A stretch of 64,000 nucleotides of DNA. It comes from JBARDN01 sp963755705. Lineage in GTDB: Bacteria; Desulfobacterota; Binatia; Binatales; Binataceae. The position numbers were made by a program, and so were the translations under genes. The DNA lies in NCBI GenBank assembly GCA_963755705.1, contig CAVWKW010000004.1, positions 248,001 through 312,000 of the forward strand, in the 5' to 3' direction. Numbering within the stretch: position 1 is the stretch's first letter; the number at the start of each line of letters is the position of its first letter. The notes under the pieces were generated by a model. That model was given only the letters and a program-made list of their open reading frames with translations. It did no database searches and was not told the DNA's origin. This document shows positions 1-7,647 of this stretch, piece after piece.

Positions 1-209
1 GTCATTGCGACGAGCGCGGCTCAGAGGAATACAACATGGCGCTCGGCGCCAAACGCGCGCAGTCGGCCAAAGATTACCTGGTGACGCTGGGCATCCCCTC
101 CGAACGCATCTCGACCATCAGCTATGGCAAAGAGCTGCCGCTGTGCCAGGAGCATGACGAAAGCTGCTGGGCGCAAAACCGTCGCGATCACTTTGTGGTC
201 CAGCAATAG
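1..209 (+). CDS. pal: Peptidoglycan-associated lipoprotein Pal, C-terminal part (5' cut by window)
   Basis: The window opens inside this gene; the reading frame uses codons starting at base 3. The visible 68 or so residues are the end of an OmpA-like peptidoglycan-binding domain: YNMALGAKRAQSAKDYL, the segment around ISTISYGKELP, and a terminal NRRDHFVV block are typical of Pal. In the family this domain binds the peptidoglycan stem peptide in the periplasm while the lipidated N-terminus, not visible here, sits in the outer membrane as part of Tol-Pal. The next gene starts 11 bases after the stop and is the Tol-Pal partner CpoB, which supports Pal over another OmpA-family lipoprotein. Two cysteines (CQEH, SCW) near the end could form a disulfide. 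Confidence 0.9.
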   Translation, partial: HCDERGSEEYNMALGAKRAQSAKDYLVTLGIPSERISTISYGKELPLCQEHDESCWAQNRRDHFVVQQ

Positions 210-220
210 GAGCTAAACCC

Positions 221-1123
221 GTGCGTGTGCCCCTACTCGATATGCTCCCGTTCCCTCTCCCGCGGAACACCGCGCTCGGCCGGGTGGCCGCGGCCGCAGT
301 GCTCGGCGCCGCATGCCTGCTGGTCGCAGGATGCTCCAATCAGAACGACATGCAGCAACTCAACCAGAATCAGTTCACGCTGCGTGGAATGATCGCGAGC
401 GATCGCCAGCAGATCCAGGCGCTGAACCAGCAGGTTCAGCAATTGCGCGATCAGATCACCGAAGCTCAGCACGGAGCCACCCCGGGCGGGCCCGATCAGC
501 TTGCCCAGGCTAACGATCGTATCGCCAAGCTCGAATCTGAAGTCAGCGCGCTGCAAGCCGGGATGGCGGCGCAGCCGGGCACTGTCGCGCTTGGCACCAC
601 GCCCGGCGAGGCGGTAGGCGGACCCAGTGCGGCAGGAGCACCCGCGGGGGGTGAGCCGGGCGCGTCGGCGGAGCCGGTCTTTCCGGCGGCGACGTGGCCT
701 GATGAACTCGACCAGGAAATCTCGAATGCAGAGAGTTCGAGCGAGCCGGGCGTCAAGGTATATCGCGCTGGATTGCAGGCGATGAAGGACGGGAAATACC
801 CGCTCGCGGTGGCGAACTTCACGCGCCTGCAGCATCAATATCCCAAATCGCCGCTGGTCGAGCCGGCGGATTACTTTGCCGCCAACGCATTGTACGAGAC
901 CGGCAAGTACGATCAGGCGATTTTGCAGTTCAACGACCTGGTCATGCGCTATCCCAAGGGCCGGTTCGCCGCGCAGGCTCTCCTGCGCCAGGGCGAAGCG
1001 TTCCTAAAGATGAACGACAGAATCGACGCGCGGCTGACGCTGCAAAAACTCATGGCCGATCACGACGGTACGCCGCAGGCGGCCGCGGCCAAGACCGTGA
1101 TGGCGAGTCTCGTCGGCGAATGA
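221..1123 (+). CDS. cpoB: Tol-Pal system protein CpoB/YbgF, lipidated form
   Basis: This is a 300-residue exported protein that in the family coordinates outer-membrane constriction and peptidoglycan synthesis through TolA. The GTG start is chosen because AGGAG lies about 9 bases upstream; an ATG 21 bases further in is possible. A hydrophobic segment ends in LLVAGC, a lipobox with lipidated Cys near residue 38, whereas E. coli CpoB is soluble periplasmic. A Gln-rich coiled coil (about 45-110) is followed by a Gly/Ala/Pro linker and C-terminal TPR repeats (about 175-295), seen in VYRAGLQAMKDGKYPLAVANF, PADYFAANALYETGKYDQAI and ALLRQGEAFLKM. The gene follows pal in the same operon. The tether could instead make it behave like a general TPR lipoprotein, but the neighbourhood supports CpoB. 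Confidence 0.88.
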   Translation: MRVPLLDMLPFPLPRNTALGRVAAAAVLGAACLLVAGCSNQNDMQQLNQNQFTLRGMIASDRQQIQALNQQVQQLRDQITEAQHGATPGGPDQLAQANDRIAKLESEVSALQAGMAAQPGTVALGTTPGEAVGGPSAAGAPAGGEPGASAEPVFPAATWPDELDQEISNAESSSEPGVKVYRAGLQAMKDGKYPLAVANFTRLQHQYPKSPLVEPADYFAANALYETGKYDQAILQFNDLVMRYPKGRFAAQALLRQGEAFLKMNDRIDARLTLQKLMADHDGTPQAAAAKTVMASLVGE

Positions 1124-1157
1124 CGTCCGCGCGTCCGCCGGTCCGCGCGTAGCGGCG

Positions 1158-2081
1158 ATGGAAATAATCCGCGATCTTGAAGCGATGACGCGTCATCCGT
1201 ACCCAGTCGTGACGCCGGGCAACTTCGACGGCGTCCATCTGGGGCATCGCGCGATTCTCAAGGCCGCGATCGACCGCGCGCGCGCCGCGGGTGGCACTGC
1301 CTTCGCCCTCACCTATGATCCGCTGCCGGCCAAGCTGCTGGTTCCGGACCGCGCGCCGCGGCTCATCCTGGTGCCAGAGGACAAGCTCGAGCTCTTGCGG
1401 CTCTCGGGCCTTGACGGCGTGATCGTCGTCAACTTCACGCGCGCGCTGAGCATGATCGAGCCGCGCGATTTCGTGCGCGATTATTTCCTCGGACGGATCG
1501 GCGCGCGCGAAGTGGTGATCGGCCATAGTGTGAACTTCGGTCACAACCGCGCCGGCAATGCCTCCGTGATGGTCGAGCTGGGGCGCGAGTTCGGTTTCGA
1601 TACGACGGTCGTCGGGCCGGTGAAGGTCGCGGGAATCGAGGTCAGCTCGACCAAGGTCCGCGAGCTGATCACGACCGGAGAGGTTCGCGCCGCCGCCAAG
1701 CTGCTCGGCCGCTATCACTTCCTGCACGGTCGGGTAGTTCGCGGGCGCGAGCGCGGGCGCACGATCGGTTTTCCTACCGCGAATCTCGAGAGCGAAACCG
1801 AATGCCTCCCGCCCGACGGCGTCTATGCCACCCGCGTGATTCTCGGCGACGGCGCGTTCGGCTCGATCACCAATCTCGGGATGCGCCCGACGTTCGCCGA
1901 GACCGCGCGCTCGATCGAGGCGCACATCTTCGATTTCAATCGCGACATCTACGGCGAGCGCATCAAACTCGAGCTGATCGAGCGAATCCGCCCCGAAAAA
2001 AAGTTCGACTCCGCCGAAGCACTGAAGAATCAGATCGCGCTGGACCTCGCGCGCGCAAAAGAAATCCTCGCCAGCGCCTGA
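1158..2081 (+). CDS. ribF: Bifunctional riboflavin kinase / FAD synthetase RibF
   Basis: The product phosphorylates riboflavin to FMN and adenylates FMN to FAD in the cytoplasm. At 307 residues it has the usual family length. The N-terminal FAD synthetase domain (about 1-180) carries the nucleotidyltransferase-type motif VTPGNFDGVHLGHRAIL and a later ISSTK-like motif (EVSSTKVRELI). The C-terminal riboflavin kinase domain carries GRTIGFPTANLE, the PTAN signature, and NLGMRPTF. It starts at an ATG 34 bases after cpoB. The 3' neighbour is convergent and a hairpin lies between them. Its substrate, riboflavin, would need an intact upstream pathway, which matters because the RibBA homologue at 58 kb looks degenerate. 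Confidence 0.96.
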   Translation: MEIIRDLEAMTRHPYPVVTPGNFDGVHLGHRAILKAAIDRARAAGGTAFALTYDPLPAKLLVPDRAPRLILVPEDKLELLRLSGLDGVIVVNFTRALSMIEPRDFVRDYFLGRIGAREVVIGHSVNFGHNRAGNASVMVELGREFGFDTTVVGPVKVAGIEVSSTKVRELITTGEVRAAAKLLGRYHFLHGRVVRGRERGRTIGFPTANLESETECLPPDGVYATRVILGDGAFGSITNLGMRPTFAETARSIEAHIFDFNRDIYGERIKLELIERIRPEKKFDSAEALKNQIALDLARAKEILASA

Positions 2082-2103
2082 ATGCCTGTCTCCGCGCCCT
2101 TAT

Positions 2104-2136
2104 CTGATTCCTCGACCTGACAGGGAGAGGGATCAG
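2104..2136. terminator. Hairpin between convergent ribF and LLM gene
   Basis: Arms CTGATTCCTC (2104-2113) and GAGGGATCAG (2127-2136) pair in 9 of 10 positions with a 13-base loop. It is the only structure in the short gap between two convergent genes, so it could act as a bidirectional terminator. There is no long T-run on either side, so this is tentative. Confidence 0.4.
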
Positions 2137-2142
2137 AAATCG

Positions 2143-3027
2143 CTAGCCGGCGGCGCGAGCGGGAGCTATCCAGTCGCGGGCGAGGCGGTCCGCCCATTCG
2201 GGAATCCGCGCGGCATCGGTTGGCGGATTCGAAAGAATCACGACCTCTTGCACGCCCGCGTCGCGATAGCGCTTCATGTCGTCGCCCGTGATCTTCTTGG
2301 TGTACGGCGACACGATGGACTCGATCTCGCGCGGGTCGCGGCCCCGCTCGCGCATCAGGGATTGCAGCTTCGCGATCTTCTCCCGCGCATCATTCGGATC
2401 GCAGTTGAACCCGAACCATCCGTCGCCATACTCGGCGACGCGCTTCAGCGCCGGCGCACTCTCGCCGCCGAACATTACCGGCAGCTTCGCGCCGCGGGCG
2501 GGTTTGGGAAAACTCTGCGCGGCGTCGAAGTTGACGAACTCGCCGTGATACGTCGCCGCGCCGTCGCTCCACAGCGCGCGCATCGCGGCGATATATTCTC
2601 GCGTGCGTTGAGCGCGACGCTCGAATGGAATGCCCAGTGCGGCAAATTCCTCGGCCGACCATCCGATTCCAACTCCCAGAACGAAACGCGCGCCCGCAAG
2701 CCGATCGAGTGTCGCGGCCTGCTTCGCCAGCACGACGGGGTTATGCTCCGGCACCAGGCAGATTCCGGTCGCGAGGCGAATCTTGCTGGTGGCCGCGGCG
2801 GCAAAAGTCAGCGCGAGAAATGGATCGAGCCAATCGGCACTGCCGGGCAACGGGAAATCGCCCTCGGCCGAGTACGGATACTTCGAGTCCTGGCGATCGA
2901 AGAGTACCACGTGCTCTCCGACCCACAAGGTCGCAAAGCCGACGCGCTCGGCGTGCGCGGCGGCGCCGCGGATTATCTCCGGATGAACCGCGGTCCCGAT
3001 CCCGATTGAAAACAGTCCAACTTTCAT
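2143..3027 (-). CDS. LLM-class flavin/F420-dependent oxidoreductase
   Basis: This is a 294-residue member of the luciferase-like monooxygenase family, a TIM-barrel enzyme using FMN or F420 for hydride transfer. Family hallmarks seen are the KVGLFSIGIG start, LWVGEHVVL after the first helix, TSKIRLATGICLVPEHNP, LSGGRF-like RLAGARFVLGVGIGWSAEEF, and MFGGESAPALKRVAEYGDGW. These fit the TIGR03619-type F420 subgroup often found in actinobacteria and Binatota. The substrate cannot be read from sequence. It is transcribed away from a methyltransferase-like gene that ends just upstream on the same strand. A second paralogue is present at 48.6 kb with the same order of motifs. Confidence 0.87.
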   Translation of the reverse strand: MKVGLFSIGIGTAVHPEIIRGAAAHAERVGFATLWVGEHVVLFDRQDSKYPYSAEGDFPLPGSADWLDPFLALTFAAAATSKIRLATGICLVPEHNPVVLAKQAATLDRLAGARFVLGVGIGWSAEEFAALGIPFERRAQRTREYIAAMRALWSDGAATYHGEFVNFDAAQSFPKPARGAKLPVMFGGESAPALKRVAEYGDGWFGFNCDPNDAREKIAKLQSLMRERGRDPREIESIVSPYTKKITGDDMKRYRDAGVQEVVILSNPPTDAARIPEWADRLARDWIAPARAAG

Positions 3028-3051
3028 CGCAATCCTCCATTGATCGAACGG

Positions 3052-3867
3052 TCACCGCGGTTTTATGAACTTGAGCATGAAGCGATCAGTCTGGCCGCGC
3101 TTCTTGAACACGAACCAGGTGCGGTCGTCCTCTGGGTGCCGAAGCGCGCTCGACGACGCCGCCAGCTTGAACCCCGACTTCTCAATCTCGCTGATGACGA
3201 AATTTTCGTCGATGCGATGCAGCGTAGTCGTGTCGCGATCGCCCGATCCGGCTTGTGCGCTGTGATCGACGATCCCATAAACCCCGCCGGGCTTGAGCGC
3301 GGTGAAGATCTGCTGGTTGATCTTCGCGCGATCCAGCTTGAGCCCCACCATGTCGTGATAGTTCATGTTGATCAGCACTGCGTCGAGGCTGTTCGGCGCA
3401 ACCGGCAACAGCTCCGGCGCGTCAAAAGGTGTCGCCACTTCGACCACGTTCGGAAGTCCGTGAATGCGCGCGTGCCATTGATCGGCGATCTTCTGGTACT
3501 TGGCGGGAAATTTCGGAATGTTCTGTGAATAGACTTTGCCATTCGGTCCGACCACCAGCGACAAAAGTTCCGTGGTCCATCCGCCTCCCGCCCAGATATC
3601 CGCGACCTGCATTCCCGGCTTGATTCCGAAGAACGCCAGCATCTGCTCGGGCTTGCGGCCCTCGTCGAGCGCCTTGTCGTCGGCGGGACGGTCGGGAGAG
3701 TTGACGGCGGCCTTGATGTAAGCGGGAATTCTCCCTTCGGGAATCGGCGCGGTCTGATTGATCTTCGCCATCAGCGCAGGATTCTGCTGCGCGTCCGCGA
3801 CCGAAAGGGACGCGCCCATGGCAATCGTGCTGAACGCAATCGCCAACGCCAGGAATCGGATCTTCAT
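3052..3867 (-). CDS. Exported class I methyltransferase-like protein (COG4798-type)
   Basis: The 271-residue protein begins with a clear signal peptide (MKIRF, hydrophobic stretch, ASLSVADAQ cleavage region near residue 26). A Rossmann methyltransferase fold follows, seen in MQVADIWAGGGWTTELLS, DAVLINMNYHDMVGLKLD and ALKPGGVYGIVDHSA. The SAM-binding loop is AGGG rather than the usual ExGxG pattern. Related proteins annotated as predicted methyltransferases with signal peptides are widespread, but SAM is not known to be available in the periplasm. The real reaction is therefore unknown and enzymatic methylation should not be assumed. It lies 24 bases upstream of the LLM gene on the same strand and may be cotranscribed with it. 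Confidence 0.8.
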   Translation of the reverse strand: MKIRFLALAIAFSTIAMGASLSVADAQQNPALMAKINQTAPIPEGRIPAYIKAAVNSPDRPADDKALDEGRKPEQMLAFFGIKPGMQVADIWAGGGWTTELLSLVVGPNGKVYSQNIPKFPAKYQKIADQWHARIHGLPNVVEVATPFDAPELLPVAPNSLDAVLINMNYHDMVGLKLDRAKINQQIFTALKPGGVYGIVDHSAQAGSGDRDTTTLHRIDENFVISEIEKSGFKLAASSSALRHPEDDRTWFVFKKRGQTDRFMLKFIKPR

Positions 3868-4229
3868 CGACAGATTCTCCCCGCGCCGTGCGGCGCGACT
3901 TGCGACAGTTCAGAATCGTGAACTCAACTCGCGATTGGTAGCACGCGCGCCGGCGTGCGAAAAGCGCGGCGCACAATCGGAAACTCATCTGGCGTGACTC
4001 GATTTCGTCTGTTAGGTTTTGGGTGCTCTCGATTTCGAACGAGGAGGTCAGTCCGATGGAACAGCGATATCAAAACAATTCTGCGAAAAACTGGCGGACC
4101 GCATCTCTTCGCCCGTTTTCTCTCTGAGTCTTCCCCATCCCTTTAGGCCTGGAGGCCGTGCGCAAAGCCCGCGGCCTGCCGGTTGATCGCCATTTCCTTT
4201 TGACCTGCTTGATTCGCGAGGTTCATGAG
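3868..4229. other. Divergent intergenic region, 362 bases
   Basis: This gap separates the minus-strand methyltransferase-like gene from the plus-strand HEAT-like gene. Apart from the small open frame listed separately at 4056 there is no convincing gene. GC-rich imperfect inverted segments occur (around 3888-3905 and 3946-3975) but no consensus promoter stands out. It presumably holds promoters for both flanking genes. Confidence 0.5.
4056..4127 (+). CDS. Possible 23-residue small ORF with strong ribosome binding site
   Basis: An ATG is preceded by GAGGAGG at 9 bases, the strongest Shine-Dalgarno in this part of the window. It opens a 23-codon frame (MEQRYQNNSAKNWR..., ending PFSL) closed by TGA. 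It lies about 100 bases before the HEAT-like gene in the same direction, so it could be a leader peptide or a microprotein. No family is recognised. Short length makes coding status uncertain. Confidence 0.3.
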   Translation: MEQRYQNNSAKNWRTASLRPFSL

Positions 4230-4664
4230 ATGGCTGGAAAATCCCGGCGTCAGAAAGACGCAATCGCGCTCACGAGAAATCCGCTCCGTTCGCGTTACGA
4301 GATCGCTCACCTCGAGCATTTCGTCGCGACCGTCGAGAGCGAAAGGTCCCGGTCGGACTGGGACGGCGAGGTCGAACGTATCCTGCTGGCGATGAAATCT
4401 TCGGACGACGAAACTCGCGCCAGAGCAGTGCGCGAGATCTGTCCTTGCCGGATGCCCTGGGAGGCTTTCTATCGACTGAGAAAAGCTGCCAAGCGCCTGC
4501 AACACGATCCTAATTCCAAAGTCGCGGCGGCCGCGCTGCATGTCGAGGTCGACGCGCGGCAGGTCGCGATGTCTGAAGGACGCATCGAGCTGATGCGAGA
4601 GCATCAGGAAGCGGCGCACGAAAAATCGAAAGAGCGGCGCTCTGCCGGTCGGCTCCGTCGCTGA
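4230..4664 (+). CDS. HEAT-repeat-like small protein
   Basis: The predicted protein has 144 residues. The start at MAGKSRRQ is preferred because GAGG lies 8 bases upstream; the longer frame from a GTG 72 bases earlier has its Shine-Dalgarno jammed against the start. The segment EVERILLAMKSSDDETRARAVREICPCRMPWEAFYRLRKAAKRLQHDPNSKVAAAALHVEVDA (quoted here only by its ends: EVERILLAMKSS to ALHVEVDA) resembles two HEAT-type helical repeats, with Asp-Pro turns. The C-terminus is charged and probably disordered. No catalytic motif is visible, and a protein-interaction role is inference. Its neighbour downstream is the haem operon with a 73-base gap, without obvious functional connection. Confidence 0.6.
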   Translation: MAGKSRRQKDAIALTRNPLRSRYEIAHLEHFVATVESERSRSDWDGEVERILLAMKSSDDETRARAVREICPCRMPWEAFYRLRKAAKRLQHDPNSKVAAAALHVEVDARQVAMSEGRIELMREHQEAAHEKSKERRSAGRLRR

Positions 4665-4737
4665 GCGCCCGGTGGACTTGGGCGCGGCGCACGCGGCAAG
4701 ATAAACTTAAGGCCGCGCTGCGCCGCGCCAGGTATGA

Positions 4738-6714
4738 ATGGAATCTCCCTCGCAACCGAATCCCGCTGACAATTCACCTGCCGCCGAAGCGCTGCCCATG
4801 CGCATCGTCGCGTTCGAGAGCAGGATGGCGGCAGAGGCGGCCGCGCTTATCACGCGCGGCGGCGGGGTCGCGATCGTCGCACCGGCAATGCGCGAGGTTC
4901 CGCTCGGCGAAAATCCCGCGGGGTTGGATTTCGCCGAACGCCTGCTCGCAGGTGAAATCGACGTTGCGATTTTCTTAACCGGCGTCGGCACCCGCGCGCT
5001 CTTCCAGGTGATGGAATCCCGCCGTCCGCGTGCCGATCTGGTTGCCGCGTTGGGCCGAACCGTGACCGTGATCCGCGGACCCAAGCCCGCCCGCGCGCTG
5101 CGCGATCTGGGAATCGAACCCACCGTCGCCACGCCCGAGCCCAATACCTCGCGCGAGCTTCTGGCGGCGCTGGCCGCGTACCGAGATCTTCGCGGCGCGC
5201 GAGTCGCAGTGCAGGAATACGGCGTCTCCAATCGCGATCTGATCGCGGGACTCGAAGCGCGTGGCGCTCAGGTTTCGGTCGTGCCGGTTTATCGATGGAC
5301 GATGCCCACCGACCTCGAGCCGCTTCGCGCGGCGCTGCGCGTGATCGCCGAAGGCTGCGCCGACGCCGCGATCTTCACCAGCTCGCACCAGGTCACCAAC
5401 GTGATGCAGATCGCGCAGGCCGGCGGAATCGACGCGGAGGTCCGGCGCGGACTGGCCGCGATGGCGGTCGGATCGATAGGCCCGGTCTGCAGCGAAGAGC
5501 TGCGCGCGCATGGCATTGCGATCGATTTCGAGCCGGCGCATCCGAGGCTCGGGCATCTGGTGAAAGAGGCCCTAACGCGCGCATCCGCGATTGTTGCGGA
5601 CAAGCGGCGCGTGGCATCGCACGCCGAAATTTCAATCGCGCCCAGAACTTCGCGCCTCAACGAGAATGCGCAGAATCTGCAGCACTGGGATCATCCCATG
5701 CTGCGCGCGTGCCGCCGCGAGCCTGCCGATTACACTCCCGTGTGGCTGATGCGCCAGGCCGGCCGCTACATGCCCGAGTATCGCCGCGTCCGCGACCAGC
5801 ACGATTTTCTAGAGCTCTGCATGCGCCCGCAGCTCGCCGCCGAAATAACAGTGACGGCGGTCGAGCGGCTTGGCGTGGACGCCGCGATCATCTTCGCGGA
5901 TATTTTGCTGCCGCTCATCCCGATGGAGGTCGGGCTGCATTACGAAAAAGGCGACGGCCCGATTATCGACCGACCGATTCGCACGGCCGCGGATCTCGAC
6001 CGCGTGCCGCGCCTGGACGCGAACGCGCTCAGTTTTGTGGCGGAATCGATCAAGCTGGTCGATCGCGCGATCGGAGCAAAGACTCCGATCATCGGATTCG
6101 CCGGCGCGCCGTTCACGCTCGCGTCGTATGTGATCGAGGGCGGCACGTCGCGCCAATATCAGGCGACCAAAACCCTGATGTACAACGACCCCGATACGTG
6201 GCATCGCCTGATGGACCTGCTCGCGCGCGTCACGATCGATTACCTGAATATGCAGGTCGCGGCAGGCGCCAGTATCGTCCAGCTTTTCGATAGCTGGGTC
6301 GGCAGCCTCGGCCCCGACGACTATCGCCGCTTCGTGCTGCCGCATACCGCGTCAATAATTGGGGGCGTGAAGCCGGGCGTGCCCGTCATCCACTTCGGAA
6401 CCATCACGGGAAACCTGCTCGAGCTCATGCGTGAGGCGGGTGGCGACGTGATCGGCCTGGATTGGCGCGTCGATCTTGCCGAGGCGTGGAGGCGGCTCGG
6501 CTACGACGTCGCCGTCCAGGGAAATCTCGATCCGATCGCGCTGTTCGCCCCGGTGCCGGAGATTCGCACGCGTGCGCGAACGATTCTCGATCGCGCGGCA
6601 GGGCGTCCGGGACATATCTTCAATCTCGGCCACGGAATCCTGCCCGACACTCCGGTCGATCACGTAATCGCGCTGGTCAACGCGGTCCACGAGCTCAGCC
6701 GGAGAGATAAGTGA
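4738..6714 (+). CDS. hemDE: Fused uroporphyrinogen-III synthase (HemD) / uroporphyrinogen decarboxylase (HemE)
   Basis: A single uninterrupted 658-codon frame joins two consecutive enzymes of tetrapyrrole synthesis. Residues about 20-295 look like HemD: VAIFLTGVGTRALFQVM, GARVAVQEYG, VVPVYRWTMP and AAIFTSSHQVTNVMQ are HemD-type segments. HemD cyclises hydroxymethylbilane to uroporphyrinogen III. A 25-residue linker leads to a complete HemE from about residue 318: PVWLMRQAGRYMPEYR (339 on), FADILLPLIPMEVGL with the catalytic Asp, YVIEGGTSRQY, QLFDSWVG, and FNLGHGILPDTP with the conserved His. HemE decarboxylates to coproporphyrinogen III. The stop overlaps the GTG start of hemH by four bases (GTGA). 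The start could be the internal ATG 60 bases later. The fusion should channel uroporphyrinogen III between active sites. Confidence 0.93.
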   Translation: MESPSQPNPADNSPAAEALPMRIVAFESRMAAEAAALITRGGGVAIVAPAMREVPLGENPAGLDFAERLLAGEIDVAIFLTGVGTRALFQVMESRRPRADLVAALGRTVTVIRGPKPARALRDLGIEPTVATPEPNTSRELLAALAAYRDLRGARVAVQEYGVSNRDLIAGLEARGAQVSVVPVYRWTMPTDLEPLRAALRVIAEGCADAAIFTSSHQVTNVMQIAQAGGIDAEVRRGLAAMAVGSIGPVCSEELRAHGIAIDFEPAHPRLGHLVKEALTRASAIVADKRRVASHAEISIAPRTSRLNENAQNLQHWDHPMLRACRREPADYTPVWLMRQAGRYMPEYRRVRDQHDFLELCMRPQLAAEITVTAVERLGVDAAIIFADILLPLIPMEVGLHYEKGDGPIIDRPIRTAADLDRVPRLDANALSFVAESIKLVDRAIGAKTPIIGFAGAPFTLASYVIEGGTSRQYQATKTLMYNDPDTWHRLMDLLARVTIDYLNMQVAAGASIVQLFDSWVGSLGPDDYRRFVLPHTASIIGGVKPGVPVIHFGTITGNLLELMREAGGDVIGLDWRVDLAEAWRRLGYDVAVQGNLDPIALFAPVPEIRTRARTILDRAAGRPGHIFNLGHGILPDTPVDHVIALVNAVHELSRRDK

Positions 6715-7643
6715 ACCAGCCGCGCGGCTGCGACGCGGTTTTGATCGTCGGTTTTGGCGGACCCACTCGCGCCGAAGAAATCCGTCCGTTCCTGGATAAT
6801 GTTCTGCGCGGACGCTCCATCCCGCGCGAGCGCTACGAAGCTGTCGTGCACCATTATGAGCTGCTCGGCGGACGTTCGCCGTATAACGATCTGACGATGC
6901 GCCAGGCGGACGCGCTGCGCGCGGACCTGGCGCGCGACAATCTCACGATTCCGGTCGCGGTCGGGATGCGCAATTGGCAACCGTACGTTGATGACGCGCT
7001 CGCGACTCTCGCGCGTGGCGGCGCGCGCCGCGTTCTGGCATTCATCATGGCGGCGCATCGCAGCGAAGCCAGCTTCGAGCGCTACCAGGAAACGATCGCG
7101 GCTGCGGCCGAAAAACTCGAGACTCGTGCTCTGGAAATAATTTATCCCGAGCCGTGGTTCGCGCATCCGAAGTTTATCGCCGCGGCCGCCGCCCGCGTCG
7201 CCGGGGCGCTCGCGAATTTTGACGCTTCCGAACGCGCACGCGCGCAGCTCATCTTCACCGCGCACAGCATCCCGGTCGCGATGGCGGCCGCGTCACCGTA
7301 CGTCGAGCAGCTCACCGAGTCCTCGCGCCTGGTCGCGGCGAAGCTCGGATTCGATAATTGGACGCTCGCTTTTCAGAGCCGCAGCGGAAGTCCGCGCGAG
7401 CCGTGGCTCGAACCAGATATCGGCGCCGCGCTACGCAAGCTCGGCCGTGGCGCGAGCGCGATCGTCGTACCGATTGGATTTCTGTGCGACCACGTCGAGG
7501 TGCTGTACGATCTTGACATCGAAGCGGCAGCGATCGCGCGCGAGGCCGGAGTGCGGATGCATCGCGCGGCCACGGTCAGCGACCATCCGGAGTTTATCGC
7601 GATGATCGCCGAGATCGTTCGGCGGCGCGCGCGCGCCGCGTGA
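6711..7643 (+). CDS. hemH: Ferrochelatase HemH (proto- or coproporphyrin type)
   Basis: The product inserts ferrous iron into a porphyrin. At 310 residues it has the compact bacterial length. AVLIVGFGGP at the N-terminus, the FTAHSIP motif with the metal-binding/catalytic His (about residue 185), and GFLCDHVEVLYDLDIEA with the conserved Glu are all present. The GTG start overlaps the hemDE stop, indicating translational coupling. The next gene is a HemY-type oxidase. The order hemE-hemH-hemY matches operons of the coproporphyrin-dependent pathway, but no HemQ is in the window, so whether the substrate is protoporphyrin IX or coproporphyrin III is undecided. Confidence 0.94.
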   Translation: MNQPRGCDAVLIVGFGGPTRAEEIRPFLDNVLRGRSIPRERYEAVVHHYELLGGRSPYNDLTMRQADALRADLARDNLTIPVAVGMRNWQPYVDDALATLARGGARRVLAFIMAAHRSEASFERYQETIAAAAEKLETRALEIIYPEPWFAHPKFIAAAAARVAGALANFDASERARAQLIFTAHSIPVAMAAASPYVEQLTESSRLVAAKLGFDNWTLAFQSRSGSPREPWLEPDIGAALRKLGRGASAIVVPIGFLCDHVEVLYDLDIEAAAIAREAGVRMHRAATVSDHPEFIAMIAEIVRRRARAA

Positions 7644-7647
7644 TGCG

